Part shown: in pieces, positions 1 to 8,364 of the stretch
How the letters are laid out: each line of letters opens with the position of its first letter
Position numbering within the stretch: position 1 is the stretch's first letter
Assembly: GCA_022821585.1 (NCBI GenBank)
Contig: JAJEDI010000052.1
Coordinates: 1 to 64,000, forward strand
DNA length: 64,000 nt
Direction of reading: 5' to 3'
Source: Caldilineaceae bacterium
GTDB lineage: Bacteria; Chloroflexota; Anaerolineae; Caldilineales; Caldilineaceae
Program-made: the position numbers and the translations under genes
The notes under the pieces: generated by a model
What the model was told of the DNA's origin: nothing
The model's database searches: none
Seen by the model: the letters and a program-made list of their open reading frames with translations, nothing else

Positions 1-8
1 CTCTCCCC

Positions 9-77
9 GCGCTTTGGGGCGGTGGGCCCCCCGCGGCCTCCCTGGGGGGGGGGCCCCCCCCCCCCAACGCCCCCTCT
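9..77 (+). repeat. Intergenic repeat module A, copy 1 (degenerate)
   Basis: The layout is a 'gggcggt' lead, a first G/C stem, 'ctccct', a second G-rich/C-rich stem, then 'caacgccccc'. It is shared with copies near 34.4, 38.7 and 40.9 kb. The stems here have become long G and C runs, so this copy is diverged or affected by sequencing of homopolymers. Confidence 0.55.
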
Positions 78-164
78 CCCAAAACACCACCCGCATCGAC
101 TGTGAACGCAATATGACCTTGTCCACCCGCGGCGGCCGTGCTTCGCCCCATCCCCTCTCCCGGT

Positions 165-191
165 CCCGTAGGGGCAGGCCTTGTGCCTGCC
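165..191 (+). repeat. Intergenic repeat module B, copy 1
   Basis: 'CCCGTAGGGG' leads into a perfect 7-bp stem (GGCAGGC at 173-179, GCCTGCC at 185-191) around the loop CTTGT. The same layout with different stem bases recurs at 34.5, 34.7, 38.8 and 44.4 kb. Confidence 0.75.
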
Positions 192-199
192 TTCTCTCG

Positions 200-219
200 C
201 CAAAAATTGGGCTGCACCC
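200..219 (+). repeat. Intergenic repeat module C, copy 1
   Basis: 'ccaaaaattgggctgcaccc' follows module B directly. Similar 'ttgggatgcaccc' strings occur near 34.2, 34.7 and 38.8 kb, in two of those places close to modules A and B. Confidence 0.45.
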
Positions 220-690
220 ATAACGACCATGACTTCAGCAAGCTAAGGTAGTTACGACTTCGACGCCGATAAGTAGGTTCGCAGATAGGCCGGCGAATGG
301 CCCATCTGAACAGAAAACGCAAGGATCTGGAGACGATTTCAACCACACCTGACACTGAAAATCCATTTGCCAGTTTCGGTTGGATAGGTTAGATTCCAAT
401 TGCCACCTGTTTCTGTCAGTCACTCTGCGATTCCAAGTAGCCGCTCTCCACCTGGTAGCTGTTTGCTCCTCGAAAAGTCTGGCAAAACGCAGGCAACACC
501 AAAAACAATTCAAGATAAACAATTCCCCTCTACGGCGGGTGTGCTCATAGGCAAGAAAAGTCTGTACCTGCCCAGGTGCCTGTCCGCCAACCTGCAACGC
601 GACGCCCCTTTATCTCAATGCTGACCCTATGAAAGAGTGCAATGACTGCACATAGAGTTGAATGATAACAACCTGGGAAAGGAACGTCCG

Positions 691-1449
691 ATGAAAAGTG
701 CCCTCCTCACAGTCCTGCTAATGGCATCGCTTCTCTTGGTCCCGGCAATTAGCCTCGGCGCGTCGCCAAACCAGGAAGATCCCTCCGAACTACCCATGAG
801 CGTCACCGTGCTGGGCTACGGCGCTGCTTCGGCCCCGCCGGACAGTGTTAACGTGAACCTGTATATTGGCGAGCAGCCCTCTTACGGACCAGCAGGCCCG
901 GAACTGTCCTTCGTCGAGCCCGCTGACCTTGAGGAAGTAAGTGAATTCTTAGTCGAACACGGAATTGATGTAGATACCATCGAGATAAACTACCTCAGCC
1001 GAAACTATGCCTACGGACCCTCAAGTTTCGCAGGTGAAGTTGCCTTTTCGTTTAGCGAATTGGATCGATTGCTTACTCTTATGCAGGAACTCGTGGATGA
1101 AATGGAAGGTAGGCGAGGGCCAACGATTCAAGGGGCGAACATGATTTTTCGAGTCGACGACTGCGCCGCCCTGGAGTTGGAGGCAATGCGCGCCGCACTC
1201 GAAGACGCAAGACAGCGTGCGATGAGGATGGCGGGCCTTCTGGATATGTCGCTCGGCCGCGTCATTTCAGTCTCAGAAGACGTTTCCCCGGTCGGCGCCA
1301 TCCGACCGGCTGGCGGCTGCATTGCCCACGCTGGGCAGACAGCCACCGGCGGCTACTACCTGATGGGAACGCCCAGTTCACTGGCCAACTCCCCATCCGA
1401 GGTGGAAGTGGCAATCATGCTGAAAGCGACCTTTTCCCTGGAGCCGTAA
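691..1449 (+). CDS. Secreted SIMPL-domain (DUF541) protein
   Basis: 252 residues from the ATG at 691, preceded by AAGGA at a good distance; an in-frame ATG at 658 has no ribosome site. Residues 1-24 form a signal peptide (MKSALLTVLLMASLLLVPA...), so the protein is exported. The mature part opens with 'SVTVLGYGAASAPPD', the first strand of SIMPL-domain proteins. Around residues 165-195 it carries the family's 'A.EDARQRA..MA..L...LG.V.SVSE' helix and strand. SIMPL proteins are oligomeric periplasmic or surface proteins (BP26, YggE) without an enzymatic role I can assign. It stands alone on the plus strand, facing the decayed ABC transporter. Confidence 0.85.
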   Translation: MKSALLTVLLMASLLLVPAISLGASPNQEDPSELPMSVTVLGYGAASAPPDSVNVNLYIGEQPSYGPAGPELSFVEPADLEEVSEFLVEHGIDVDTIEINYLSRNYAYGPSSFAGEVAFSFSELDRLLTLMQELVDEMEGRRGPTIQGANMIFRVDDCAALELEAMRAALEDARQRAMRMAGLLDMSLGRVISVSEDVSPVGAIRPAGGCIAHAGQTATGGYYLMGTPSSLANSPSEVEVAIMLKATFSLEP

Positions 1450-1543
1450 GGCGGGGCCGTCGGTTTATCAGCTTACATACAGTTATTGAGTTGTCGGACT
1501 TTAGGTCAACGGATCGAGGAAGAGGTGTCCTCGGCAGAAAAAG

Positions 1544-1936
1544 CTATTCGAAGAGAAAGCAGGAGGCGGTCTGATCGGGAGCCACTGTGTCGTCTAGCGG
1601 CGTGCCGGTTGCGCATCGCTCCATGGCGTGTGTACTTCGGTGGTAAAACTTGCAGCCTTCCAGGTTTATTGCGGCAGTCTCCTCAGAGGCAGCCGATGCG
1701 CTACGCCCTTCCCATCGAACATCCGGATCCGGCAGTGTGATTGAACCTACCAGCAACTGCGTGTAAGGGTGGTGAGGGTTCTGAATGACACCCTCAATGT
1801 CTCCGCTCTCCATCACAGAGCCGCCGTATAGGATGTAGATGTCGTCAACCGCCTTTACTGGCCCGGCTTGGCTCCAGTTGTAAACGCGTAGGTTCTCGAT
1901 TTGGAGCAAGGGCGCGCTATCGGTGGCAACTGTCAT
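1544..1936 (-). pseudogene. Remnant of an oligopeptide ABC transporter ATPase (DppD/OppD type)
   Basis: Only the two ends of a DppD/OppD-type ATPase are left. The first ~25 residues ('LLQIENLRVY', then 'GPVKAVDD') match the N-terminal strand. From 'YILYGGSVMESG' the text jumps to the region beyond the H-loop and runs into 'NPHHPYTQLL' and the Cys-bearing C-terminal tail. Walker A, Q-loop, ABC signature, Walker B and H-loop are all absent. The product is 130 residues against about 330 for the family, so it cannot bind ATP. The frame stays open across the junction, where both halves would have read 'DDI' or 'DDV'. This suggests deletion between short direct repeats. The ATG at 1936 lies 7 bases after the stop of the upstream permease gene. 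Confidence 0.85.
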
Positions 1937-1943
1937 GATCAGC

Positions 1944-2866
1944 CTATTTGGCTCGCTCACGTAAACGGGGATTGGCCAGCTCATCAAGTGCAAGACTGAT
2001 GAGGAACAGACTGATGAAGATTATCATGAGTGCGACGGTAGGAGGCACCCACCACCACCACATCCCGCGAAAGATGGCCGCGCCTTCGTAAGCGGCCTGC
2101 AATATCATACCGAGATTCGGCGTAAACAGAGGACCCAGCCCCAAAATCTGGATGCCGACCAGGGCCAGAATCGCACCCGACACCGCGCCCACAAAGCCTG
2201 CCATAATGCACGGCAACAGATTCGGCATTATCTGCTTTATCGCTATCTCAAAATCGCCTTGCCCTGAAAGCTTGGCTAATGGCACAAACGCCCTTTCTCG
2301 CAGGCTCAATGTCTGCGAGCGAATCAGCCGCGTTGGCCCGGCCCAGGCAAAAATGGCGATCACCAGCGCCGTGAACTCCAGTGTCGTAGTACGTATGTAG
2401 GTAGCCAGCACCACGAGGATCAGTAAAGAGGGCATCGTAAGGAAAATGTCGGCCATCGTGCTGATGACCGCGTCGGTGTTCCCGCCATAGTACCCCCTAC
2501 AACACCAAGGACGACCCCCACAGCCGTTCCTAGCACCCCCGCGATCAAGCCCACCTTCAGCGAAGGGTGAATACCATGTATGATCAATGCCCAGACATCG
2601 CGCCTCACGTTGTCCGTGCCCAAAAAGTGCTTCTCTGAAGGCCGTGCGTTGAAGTCGCCTGCCGCGACCTTGGTGAGGTCAAAATCGACAATGTAAGAAC
2701 CCTTGATGCTGAAACCGGTCAGTCCGACTATCAAGACCAAGCCAAGTAAGAGCTTCCAATTCCCCAGCCAGTACCGCACGCTGGCTCTGATTCCGCGCGA
2801 GGCCAGCGAAGTCTCATCCACTGGTAGAGTTTCCGATCCAGTTTCTGGCAAGAATGCGGTGGTCAT
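1944..2866 (-). pseudogene. Oligopeptide ABC transporter permease (DppC type), frameshifted
   Basis: The first part (2866 to about 2497) encodes an N-terminal tail, one membrane helix, the conserved 'HFLGTDNVRRDVW' and the start of the transport domain. The second part (from about 2490 down to 1944, in another frame) continues with 'MADIFLTMPSLL', the EAA loop ('PLAKLSGQGDFEIAIKQIMPN') and the last helices. The two frames join at a five-C run at 2493-2497. Adding one base there restores 'GGYYGGNTDAVISTMADIF' and a product of about 307 residues, the usual DppC length. It is either a genuine pseudogene or a homopolymer error in the sequence. Both neighbours are also damaged, which favours real decay. 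Confidence 0.85.
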
Positions 2867-2885
2867 AGCCGGTAGTCCCAGAAAA

Positions 2886-3673
2886 TTACCTTCTTGAATA
2901 GATTATGCGCGGGTCAAGCCAGGGATATATCAAGTCGATAATCAGGATGGCCACAGCAATGGAAACAACCAGGAAAAACGTGATTCCCTGTATGACTGGA
3001 AAGTCATTGCTGTTGATTGCCTCAAAAAGCCGCAACCCCATCCCCGGATACGAAAATATCAGTTCCACGATGGTAGCGCCAGATACGACATAGCCCAGGG
3101 TGATGGCCAGTGCCGTGAACTGTGGCAAAATAGCGTTCCGCATGGCATATCGTAGGAAAATCCGCCTATCCTTGAGCCCCTTTGCCTCGGCGAGAGTCAG
3201 ATAATCCTCCCCCAGAACCGTGACCATCATCCCACGCATTCCCAGCACCCATCCGCCCACACCCGCAATGATGATTGAAAAGGCGGGCAGAAGGGAGTGA
3301 TCGATCAGATCCACGATGTATCCAAAGTCAAGTCCCTCTTCAGGCAACCGCCCAACCGAGACTACGCCGCTGTATGGAAACCAGCCCAGGGAAAAAGCCA
3401 GCACAGAAACAAAAATGATGGCCAGAAGATAATACGGAATGGGGGCAAGCATCATGAAGAATGTGATCACCGCCCTCCCGAACTGAGGCGTTGAATGCCA
3501 GACAAGAAGAGCGCCAGCAAGAATGCCCAATACGAATGTAATCAGTGAAGCGGCCGTAAGTAGGCCTATCGTGTACGGTAACGCCGCGGCAACGATCTGC
3601 GAGACCGTTGCCGGGAAGAAGCGTATCGAGTAACCCGGATCAAAGCGAGCAAGCGCGGCCAGGTATTTCAGAT
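2886..3673 (-). pseudogene. Oligopeptide ABC transporter permease (DppB type), 5' end lost at an IS
   Basis: About 262 residues of a DppB-type permease survive. They include the conserved 'LKYLAALARFDPGYS' region, several membrane helices, the EAA loop ('EDYLTLAEAKGL', then 'RYAMRNAILP') and the 'ISYPGMG'-like 'FSYPGMGLRL' near the end. The reading frame runs into the IS end at 3674, so roughly the first 70-80 residues are missing. That missing part is not found on the far side of the IS (4529-4667). The gene therefore suffered more than a simple insertion. It belongs to the same minus-strand transporter cluster as the two pseudogenes downstream, and no substrate-binding protein gene is present. 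Confidence 0.85.
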
Positions 3674-4528
3674 GCTGTTTGAAAAGTAAAGGCTGTCGGC
3701 CAAATTGTGGTATACGTAGTTTTTGTGAAAACAAAACGATACCCAACAGATTTGGCTGACAGCCAGTGGTCTATTTTCCAGCATCTGATTCCCGCAGCCA
3801 AACCGGGCGGGCGACCACGTAGCTTGGATATGCGTCTGGTGGTTGATGCCATTCTCTACCTGACTGTGGGTGGCATCCAGTGGCGGATGCTGCCGAGTGA
3901 TTTTCCGCCGTGGCAGAGTGGTTACACCTACTTCAGACAGTGGCGGGACGATGGCACCTGGCGCAGGTTGCATGACACGCTCAGAGTGCGGGTTCGTCAT
4001 CGAATCGGGCGACACAAGCATCCAACGGCTGGCAGTATCGACAGTCAGACAGTCAAGACTGGCCATACACCGGCAGGTGTGCGAGGCTACGATGGCGGCA
4101 AACGCATTACAGGACGGAAACAGCATCTTCTCGTCGATACGCTGGGACTCACATTGGCCGTCCTGGTCACTGCTGCCGACCTGCCTGACCGCGATGGGGC
4201 ACGGCAACTGCTCAGACGAGGCTGCGGTTTCGGCCAGAAACTGCGTCTCATCTGGGTTGACGGCGCCTATCGCGGCTCTTTGCAGAGATGGGTTGCGCAG
4301 CGTTTTCGCATTCGCCTTCAACCTGTCCTCCGTCCGCAAGAGCAAAAGGGTTTCTCCGTATTGCCCCGTCGTTGCGTGGTGGAACGCACCTTCGCTTGGC
4401 TTGGCCTTAATCGTCGCCTCTGCAAAGACTATGAACGACTGCCCGAAAGCAGTGTCGCCTTTATCCAAATCGCTATGATTCGTCTCATGGTACGCCGCCT
4501 GGCACCCAATTGACCCTTTTCAAACAGC
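3674..4528 (+). mobile_element. IS5-family insertion sequence (855 bp)
   Basis: It is bounded by perfect 13-bp inverted repeats: GCTGTTTGAAAAG at 3674-3686 and its complement at 4516-4528. It contains one uninterrupted DDE transposase gene. I cannot see a clear target-site duplication: the flanks read ...ttcagat before and ttcttag after. Together with the missing 5' part of the interrupted permease gene, this suggests a deletion or rearrangement at this end after insertion. Size and single-ORF layout fit the IS427-like branch of IS5. Confidence 0.88.
3725..4513 (+). CDS. IS5-family DDE transposase
   Basis: 262 residues from the GTG at 3725 ('MKTKRYPTDLADSQW'); an in-frame GTG at 3707 would add six residues. 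The N-terminus is the DUF4096-like DNA-binding region, with the usual 'GGIQWRMLPSDFPPWQSGYTYF' type text around residues 48-70. The DDE acidic residues are visible: Asp in 'GSIDSQTVKT', Asp in 'WVDGAYRG', and Glu in 'VVERTFAWL' followed by 'NRRLCKDYE'. All three are intact and there is no frameshift, so the enzyme is probably active or recently active. It catalyses excision and insertion of the surrounding element. Confidence 0.92.
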   Translation: MKTKRYPTDLADSQWSIFQHLIPAAKPGGRPRSLDMRLVVDAILYLTVGGIQWRMLPSDFPPWQSGYTYFRQWRDDGTWRRLHDTLRVRVRHRIGRHKHPTAGSIDSQTVKTGHTPAGVRGYDGGKRITGRKQHLLVDTLGLTLAVLVTAADLPDRDGARQLLRRGCGFGQKLRLIWVDGAYRGSLQRWVAQRFRIRLQPVLRPQEQKGFSVLPRRCVVERTFAWLGLNRRLCKDYERLPESSVAFIQIAMIRLMVRRLAPN

Positions 4529-4567
4529 TTCTTAGAAGATTGTATCTGTCAGTGGTTCGCCCAACCC

Positions 4568-4596
4568 TTGCTCCCTCTGCCTGGCTAACGTATACT
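4568..4596 (+). promoter_or_regulatory. Predicted sigma70-type promoter for the PhyH gene
   Basis: TTGCTC at 4568-4573, a 17-base spacer, and TATACT at 4591-4596. The start codon at 4668 follows a strong GGAGGA ribosome site. The same -35 and spacing recur before the MFS gene at 31191. The site lies just outside the IS. Confidence 0.5.
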
Positions 4597-4667
4597 TCCC
4601 GAAATTCGACTACGCTGCCTTCACAAGAATTGGAATAGGTTGGACGTCCAAGTTCGGAGGAATCAAA

Positions 4668-5525
4668 ATGAATGAACGCGAGAAATTCATGTTCGACCTG
4701 CAGGGCTTCCTGAAGGTGGAAAGTTTTCTTTCTCAGCCCGAAGTGCAGGATTTGAACGATGCCTTTGACGCCAACTGGGACAAGGCGATTCCCGACCCCA
4801 ATTCCCACGCAGATGGCGACCTGACAGGGGAACAGGAGCGCGACTTCTTTGAAGGAATGTTGACCTGGGAGCAGCCCTGGTGCCAGCCCTTTAGAGAACT
4901 ACTGGCCCACTCTAAGCTCGTCCCCTACTTGAACACAATGTTCGGCCGCGGCTGGAAAATGGACCATTCCCCATTCCTGCTGGCCTCCAAAGCCGGCACC
5001 GAAGGGCTGCGCCTGCACGGCTCAACAAGCAGGCTCTTTGATGGCACCCAACACTACAGCTACGCCAATGGACAGATGCGATGCGGCATGATCGTTTGCC
5101 AGTTCCAGCTTGCCGACGTCAACCAAGGTGACGGCGGCCTCTGTGTCATTCCCGGTAGTCACAAGTCGAACTTCGTCTGTCCGGACGATATTAAGACATA
5201 TGAAAGGAACCGCGAACTGGTCTACAACATTCCCTGCAAGGCGGGTGACATGGTTATATTCAATGAGGCGACCATCCACGGTACGCTGCCCTGGAAGGCC
5301 AGCCACCAGCGCCGCTCGCTCCTCTACCGTTACTCACCAAACTTTCTGCACTTTCACGGCGGTGTCTACGAAACTACCTTGCCGGCGTGGGTGAAGGAGT
5401 TAACTCCGGCACAACAGGCCGTCCTTGAGCCGCCTTACATATATCACCGTCCGCTGATAGAGGAGGATGGCGTATCAGTCATTCGGCCCACGCGCGAAAA
5501 CCCTGACGGTACGATACGGCCATAG
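4668..5525 (+). CDS. Phytanoyl-CoA dioxygenase (PhyH) family protein lacking the HxD Asp
   Basis: 285 residues; the start follows GGAGGAATCAAA. The PhyH double-stranded beta-helix is recognisable: 'YANGQMRCGMIVCQFQLADV', 'GDGGLCVIPGSHKSN', then the distal iron ligand His204 in 'EATIHGTLPW' and Arg215/Arg216 for 2-oxoglutarate. Where the family has H-x-D, this protein reads His117-Gly-Ser ('LRLHGSTSR'), so the carboxylate ligand is missing. Non-haem iron halogenases also lack this Asp, but from memory a group of bacterial PhyH-like proteins with H-G-G/S exists without known halogenase function. Substrate unknown. It is convergent with the Gfo/Idh gene 17 bases away. Confidence 0.85.
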   Translation: MNEREKFMFDLQGFLKVESFLSQPEVQDLNDAFDANWDKAIPDPNSHADGDLTGEQERDFFEGMLTWEQPWCQPFRELLAHSKLVPYLNTMFGRGWKMDHSPFLLASKAGTEGLRLHGSTSRLFDGTQHYSYANGQMRCGMIVCQFQLADVNQGDGGLCVIPGSHKSNFVCPDDIKTYERNRELVYNIPCKAGDMVIFNEATIHGTLPWKASHQRRSLLYRYSPNFLHFHGGVYETTLPAWVKELTPAQQAVLEPPYIYHRPLIEEDGVSVIRPTRENPDGTIRP

Positions 5526-5541
5526 GACTCACCTGTTTCTG

Positions 5542-6711
5542 CTACGTAGACTCCTCGTGCCAGGACATGGCTTCGCCCCGCACGAGACCGGCGCGCCGTT
5601 CTACAGGGCCAGGCCATTCCACTGGTAAGTCCCCGCTTTCCACCATTAGACTGAGCGGATTCACCCGCGTCTTCAGCGGCAAGTAAATGCGTTGCCGCTT
5701 GCGCGCCGACTCAAACAGAGCCATCATAACCTCCTGCACTGCCCTCCCTCTCGACCCGGCGCTGATCGCATCCTCGACACGGCCTTCGACCCAATCGACA
5801 GCTTCCTGACACTGGCGCGACCAGCAGTCATGCCAGGGCTCCGTCACCTCTTTCCAGCCGTTCGTCTGGCCGCTGAAGTAGCGAACCTTACCGATTTCGA
5901 AGTTGTATCGTGCTGAAAGTCCTTCGGGCATGCGCATCGGCGCATCAGACGGGACTATGCTGTCGGGATGGAAGGTGGTATCCAGTTCCATGATCCCGTC
6001 GCTGCCTATCACGCGGCATCCCTGGCCCAAACCGTCGATCAGAGCGCCTTGAATGAGGATCGTTGCGCCGTTGTCGCAAACGGCCAGCCCCAGGCAGGCA
6101 TCTTCGGCTGGAAGGCCGCGTTCCATCTGTTCCGTGGTACGTTCGACCGCACCCATCACCCACTCGACCTGCGGCTCATCCATGAGAAAAAGGGCCAAGC
6201 GAATATTGTGCGAGTTGGTATTGAGTATATTACCGCCCGCGTCCAGTTGAATCTGAACAACGCGTCCAATCGCGCCCTCCCGAATGAGCTCCCTGGCCTT
6301 GAGCCAGGTGGAGTGGTGAGGCCGCTGGTAGGCGATTATCAACTTGACGCCGTTCCGTTGGCACGCCATCAACATATCGTCTGCCTCTCCCAGGTCTACG
6401 GACATCGGTTTCTGACAGATGATCCCCTTCGGCTGACGGGCAGCGGCCGCGATGACCATCGCTGCGTGCAATCTGTGCCACGAGCAAACGTCGACAAAAT
6501 CGAGACGCTCACTGTCCAGCATCTGTCGGAAATCGGCATAGCGATGCTCTTCTGGTACTCCGAAAAAGTCGCCAAACTCCCGCAGAGCGTCCCCATTCGA
6601 GTCTGCAATCGCTCCAATCTCGGTGGGGCTGCCCTCCACCCCTAGCCAGGCTCTGGCATGGACTCGGGCGATTATGCCACAGGCAATGATTCCGGTTCGA
6701 TAGGTTGCCAT
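5542..6711 (-). CDS. Gfo/Idh/MocA family oxidoreductase
   Basis: 389 residues with an N-terminal NAD(P)-binding Rossmann fold ('GIIACGIIARVHAR', residues 7-20). The family's E-K-P lysine motif appears as Q-K-P (Lys101-Pro102). The C-terminal GFO_IDH_MocA beta-sheet domain follows ('AIGRVVQIQLDAGG' onward), with a Trp/His-containing substrate region near residues 290-300. The family oxidises or epimerises sugars, inositols and related polyols; the substrate cannot be set from sequence. It is the last gene of a minus-strand run and is convergent with the PhyH gene, a pairing repeated in the 21-30 kb cluster. That makes a joint catabolic role plausible but unproven. Confidence 0.88.
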   Translation of the reverse strand: MATYRTGIIACGIIARVHARAWLGVEGSPTEIGAIADSNGDALREFGDFFGVPEEHRYADFRQMLDSERLDFVDVCSWHRLHAAMVIAAAARQPKGIICQKPMSVDLGEADDMLMACQRNGVKLIIAYQRPHHSTWLKARELIREGAIGRVVQIQLDAGGNILNTNSHNIRLALFLMDEPQVEWVMGAVERTTEQMERGLPAEDACLGLAVCDNGATILIQGALIDGLGQGCRVIGSDGIMELDTTFHPDSIVPSDAPMRMPEGLSARYNFEIGKVRYFSGQTNGWKEVTEPWHDCWSRQCQEAVDWVEGRVEDAISAGSRGRAVQEVMMALFESARKRQRIYLPLKTRVNPLSLMVESGDLPVEWPGPVERRAGLVRGEAMSWHEEST

Positions 6712-6830
6712 TGGATGCCCCTCATATTAAGGCCAGAATCCCGTTTCATCCTGCTGTGAGGCGAACCGAGACTCGTGCCTGCTTGACAGCCCTCTAAGTA
6801 AGGTTGTGCCTAATCTGTAATCCAGGCGAA

Positions 6831-8273
6831 TCACTTCGCCTGCAGCGCTCTCTCCAGGTCGGCAAAGCTCGTAAACCAGCGTACCTGCCCAAAAAAGTGG
6901 GCCAAACTATCGCTCTCCTCGCGAAGCTGCTCCAACAGTGGACCTATCGTGTTGGACGATGCCCCGCCAGTCCCATAGTTGCCGTTGAACGCAAAGTACG
7001 CCTGATTCAAAACGCGCAATGGATATCCTTGTGCCACAAAGTAGCGCCTACGCCCTTCCATGTAGGTTTCCGCGGTCTCTACAAGTCCGGCTTCCAGCAA
7101 CCTGTCCACGTGCAGCCGCGTCTCCCGCATCTCCCGCCGAAAGTCGAACGGAAGAGGCCGCCCGTATCGCTCCCATCGACTTTGTTCGAACTCGTAGGTC
7201 TGCGTCCAAAGATCGGCTGTGTTGCACGCGCAGGAACTGTCCCCATCCGATCCACCTGCCGCTTCTCCAGTTTGCAGCCTACCGTCATAGAGACGCCGCG
7301 TCAACCGGTCCGCGATTTCAATGCCCACGATCTCCGCTACAGTCTCGTTGAGCGTCGTCGCATCGTCGCTGCTCGCGTACCGTAGACCTAGTGGGAAAAG
7401 AAAGAGATAGTGGTGCACCCACTCATGGGCAACGGTAGACAGTACCCATTCGAGCGAACTGCTCTCCACCACCATTGCCGGAAAGACGGCCATTCCACCA
7501 ATCTGTGAAATATGCGCGCTGAGATCTGTGCGCTCCTCAATGGCGCTTTCTCTCTCGTCAAGTGTAACCGGATCATACTCGGCCTGAAGAACGCGTGAGT
7601 GGAGGGTCGTGATCCGGTCGCGTGCGCTCACCGTCAGTTTCAGCGGGGGCTCGATAAAGGCGAACTGCACAGGTGGCCATACAATACCGGCAAGGCCCAG
7701 ACCGGCCCTGCGAATCTCCTCGTGAACCTGCTGCTGCAGGACCGACTCCACCAGCGAGCGTTCTTCCGCCTGGAGCCGGCGCAAGGTGGCTGATTCCCGA
7801 CGCGTTTTCGCAATTGCCGCCGTATGTTCAGCGCCGCTGCGGGCAACGAAAGCTGGATTCGAACCTGAATACCCCAGCGCAAAAGCCCGTCCAGCAAAGC
7901 CTGATCCAGAGCCAGTTGGACCCTCTTCAGCCATCAGCCTCTCGAGCTCAACCTCTTTCTCTCCGATCTGCTTCGCTCGTTCAAAGTAGGCGCGCACCAG
8001 CCCAACCTGCGCTTCAGCGTCCAGACCCATTTGCAACGGCTTCCCTCCTCCAAAAACTGCACAGCCCAAAGCATTTAGTTCCCACGCGAGAAAGTTGAAG
8101 TCGGGAAGGGCAGTTGCCGCCTTGATGATATGGGCACGACTGGGAATCGAACGCGGTACGCACCCGCCGGCAAGCTGCAATGCAAGCAGCAGCGCAAGGA
8201 CAGTCCAGGAACTCCTTCTCACAAAGGCCAGGCTGAAGATTCGGCTGAAGATGGGCGGAGTCAGGTTAAACAC
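6831..8273 (-). CDS. Putative lipoprotein zinc metalloprotease
   Basis: 480 residues from a GTG at 8273; a GTG at 8222 would give a more usual signal ('MRRSSWTVLALLLALQ'). The lipobox LAGGC (Cys at residue 38) predicts a membrane-anchored lipoprotein. The only clear catalytic motif is H283-E-W-V-H287, a zincin HExxH. About 20 residues later comes 'NETVAEIVG', whose Glu may be the third zinc ligand, as in gluzincins. The rest contains long helical stretches rich in Glu, Arg and Gln (residues 90-200). I do not recognise a named family. It follows murJ on the same strand by about 90 bases, which may hint at an envelope role. Confidence 0.7.
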   Translation of the reverse strand: MFNLTPPIFSRIFSLAFVRRSSWTVLALLLALQLAGGCVPRSIPSRAHIIKAATALPDFNFLAWELNALGCAVFGGGKPLQMGLDAEAQVGLVRAYFERAKQIGEKEVELERLMAEEGPTGSGSGFAGRAFALGYSGSNPAFVARSGAEHTAAIAKTRRESATLRRLQAEERSLVESVLQQQVHEEIRRAGLGLAGIVWPPVQFAFIEPPLKLTVSARDRITTLHSRVLQAEYDPVTLDERESAIEERTDLSAHISQIGGMAVFPAMVVESSSLEWVLSTVAHEWVHHYLFLFPLGLRYASSDDATTLNETVAEIVGIEIADRLTRRLYDGRLQTGEAAGGSDGDSSCACNTADLWTQTYEFEQSRWERYGRPLPFDFRREMRETRLHVDRLLEAGLVETAETYMEGRRRYFVAQGYPLRVLNQAYFAFNGNYGTGGASSNTIGPLLEQLREESDSLAHFFGQVRWFTSFADLERALQAK

Positions 8274-8364
8274 GGCTTAGATGAAGCCAGCAGATTGGGC
8301 CGTCCAAGAGGAGGAAGAGTTGCCAAAAAACAGCTGCCGCACAAAGAATTCAGAACGGGAAGTT

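Larger units (their letters stand above)
1..690. other. Gene-free repeat-bearing region
   Basis: No ORF here has a plausible start, ribosome site or recognisable protein. The first 80 bases are extremely G/C-rich, with long homopolymer runs that form a degenerate copy of repeat module A. Copies of modules B and C follow at 165-191 and 200-219. From 220 to 657 I see only unique sequence. Short ORFs at 235-597 (minus) and 400-624 (plus) look random. Confidence 0.6.

Noticed and set aside
235..597. 120-codon minus-strand ORF near the window start
   Set aside because: No start signal, and a random-looking protein rich in Trp, Arg and Cys without domain pattern.
7851..7870. tRNA T-arm-like string (ggattcgaacc)
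   Set aside because: It lies within the metalloprotease coding sequence and no acceptor, D or anticodon arm can be built around it. The same holds for 'gggaatcgaacgc' near 8139.
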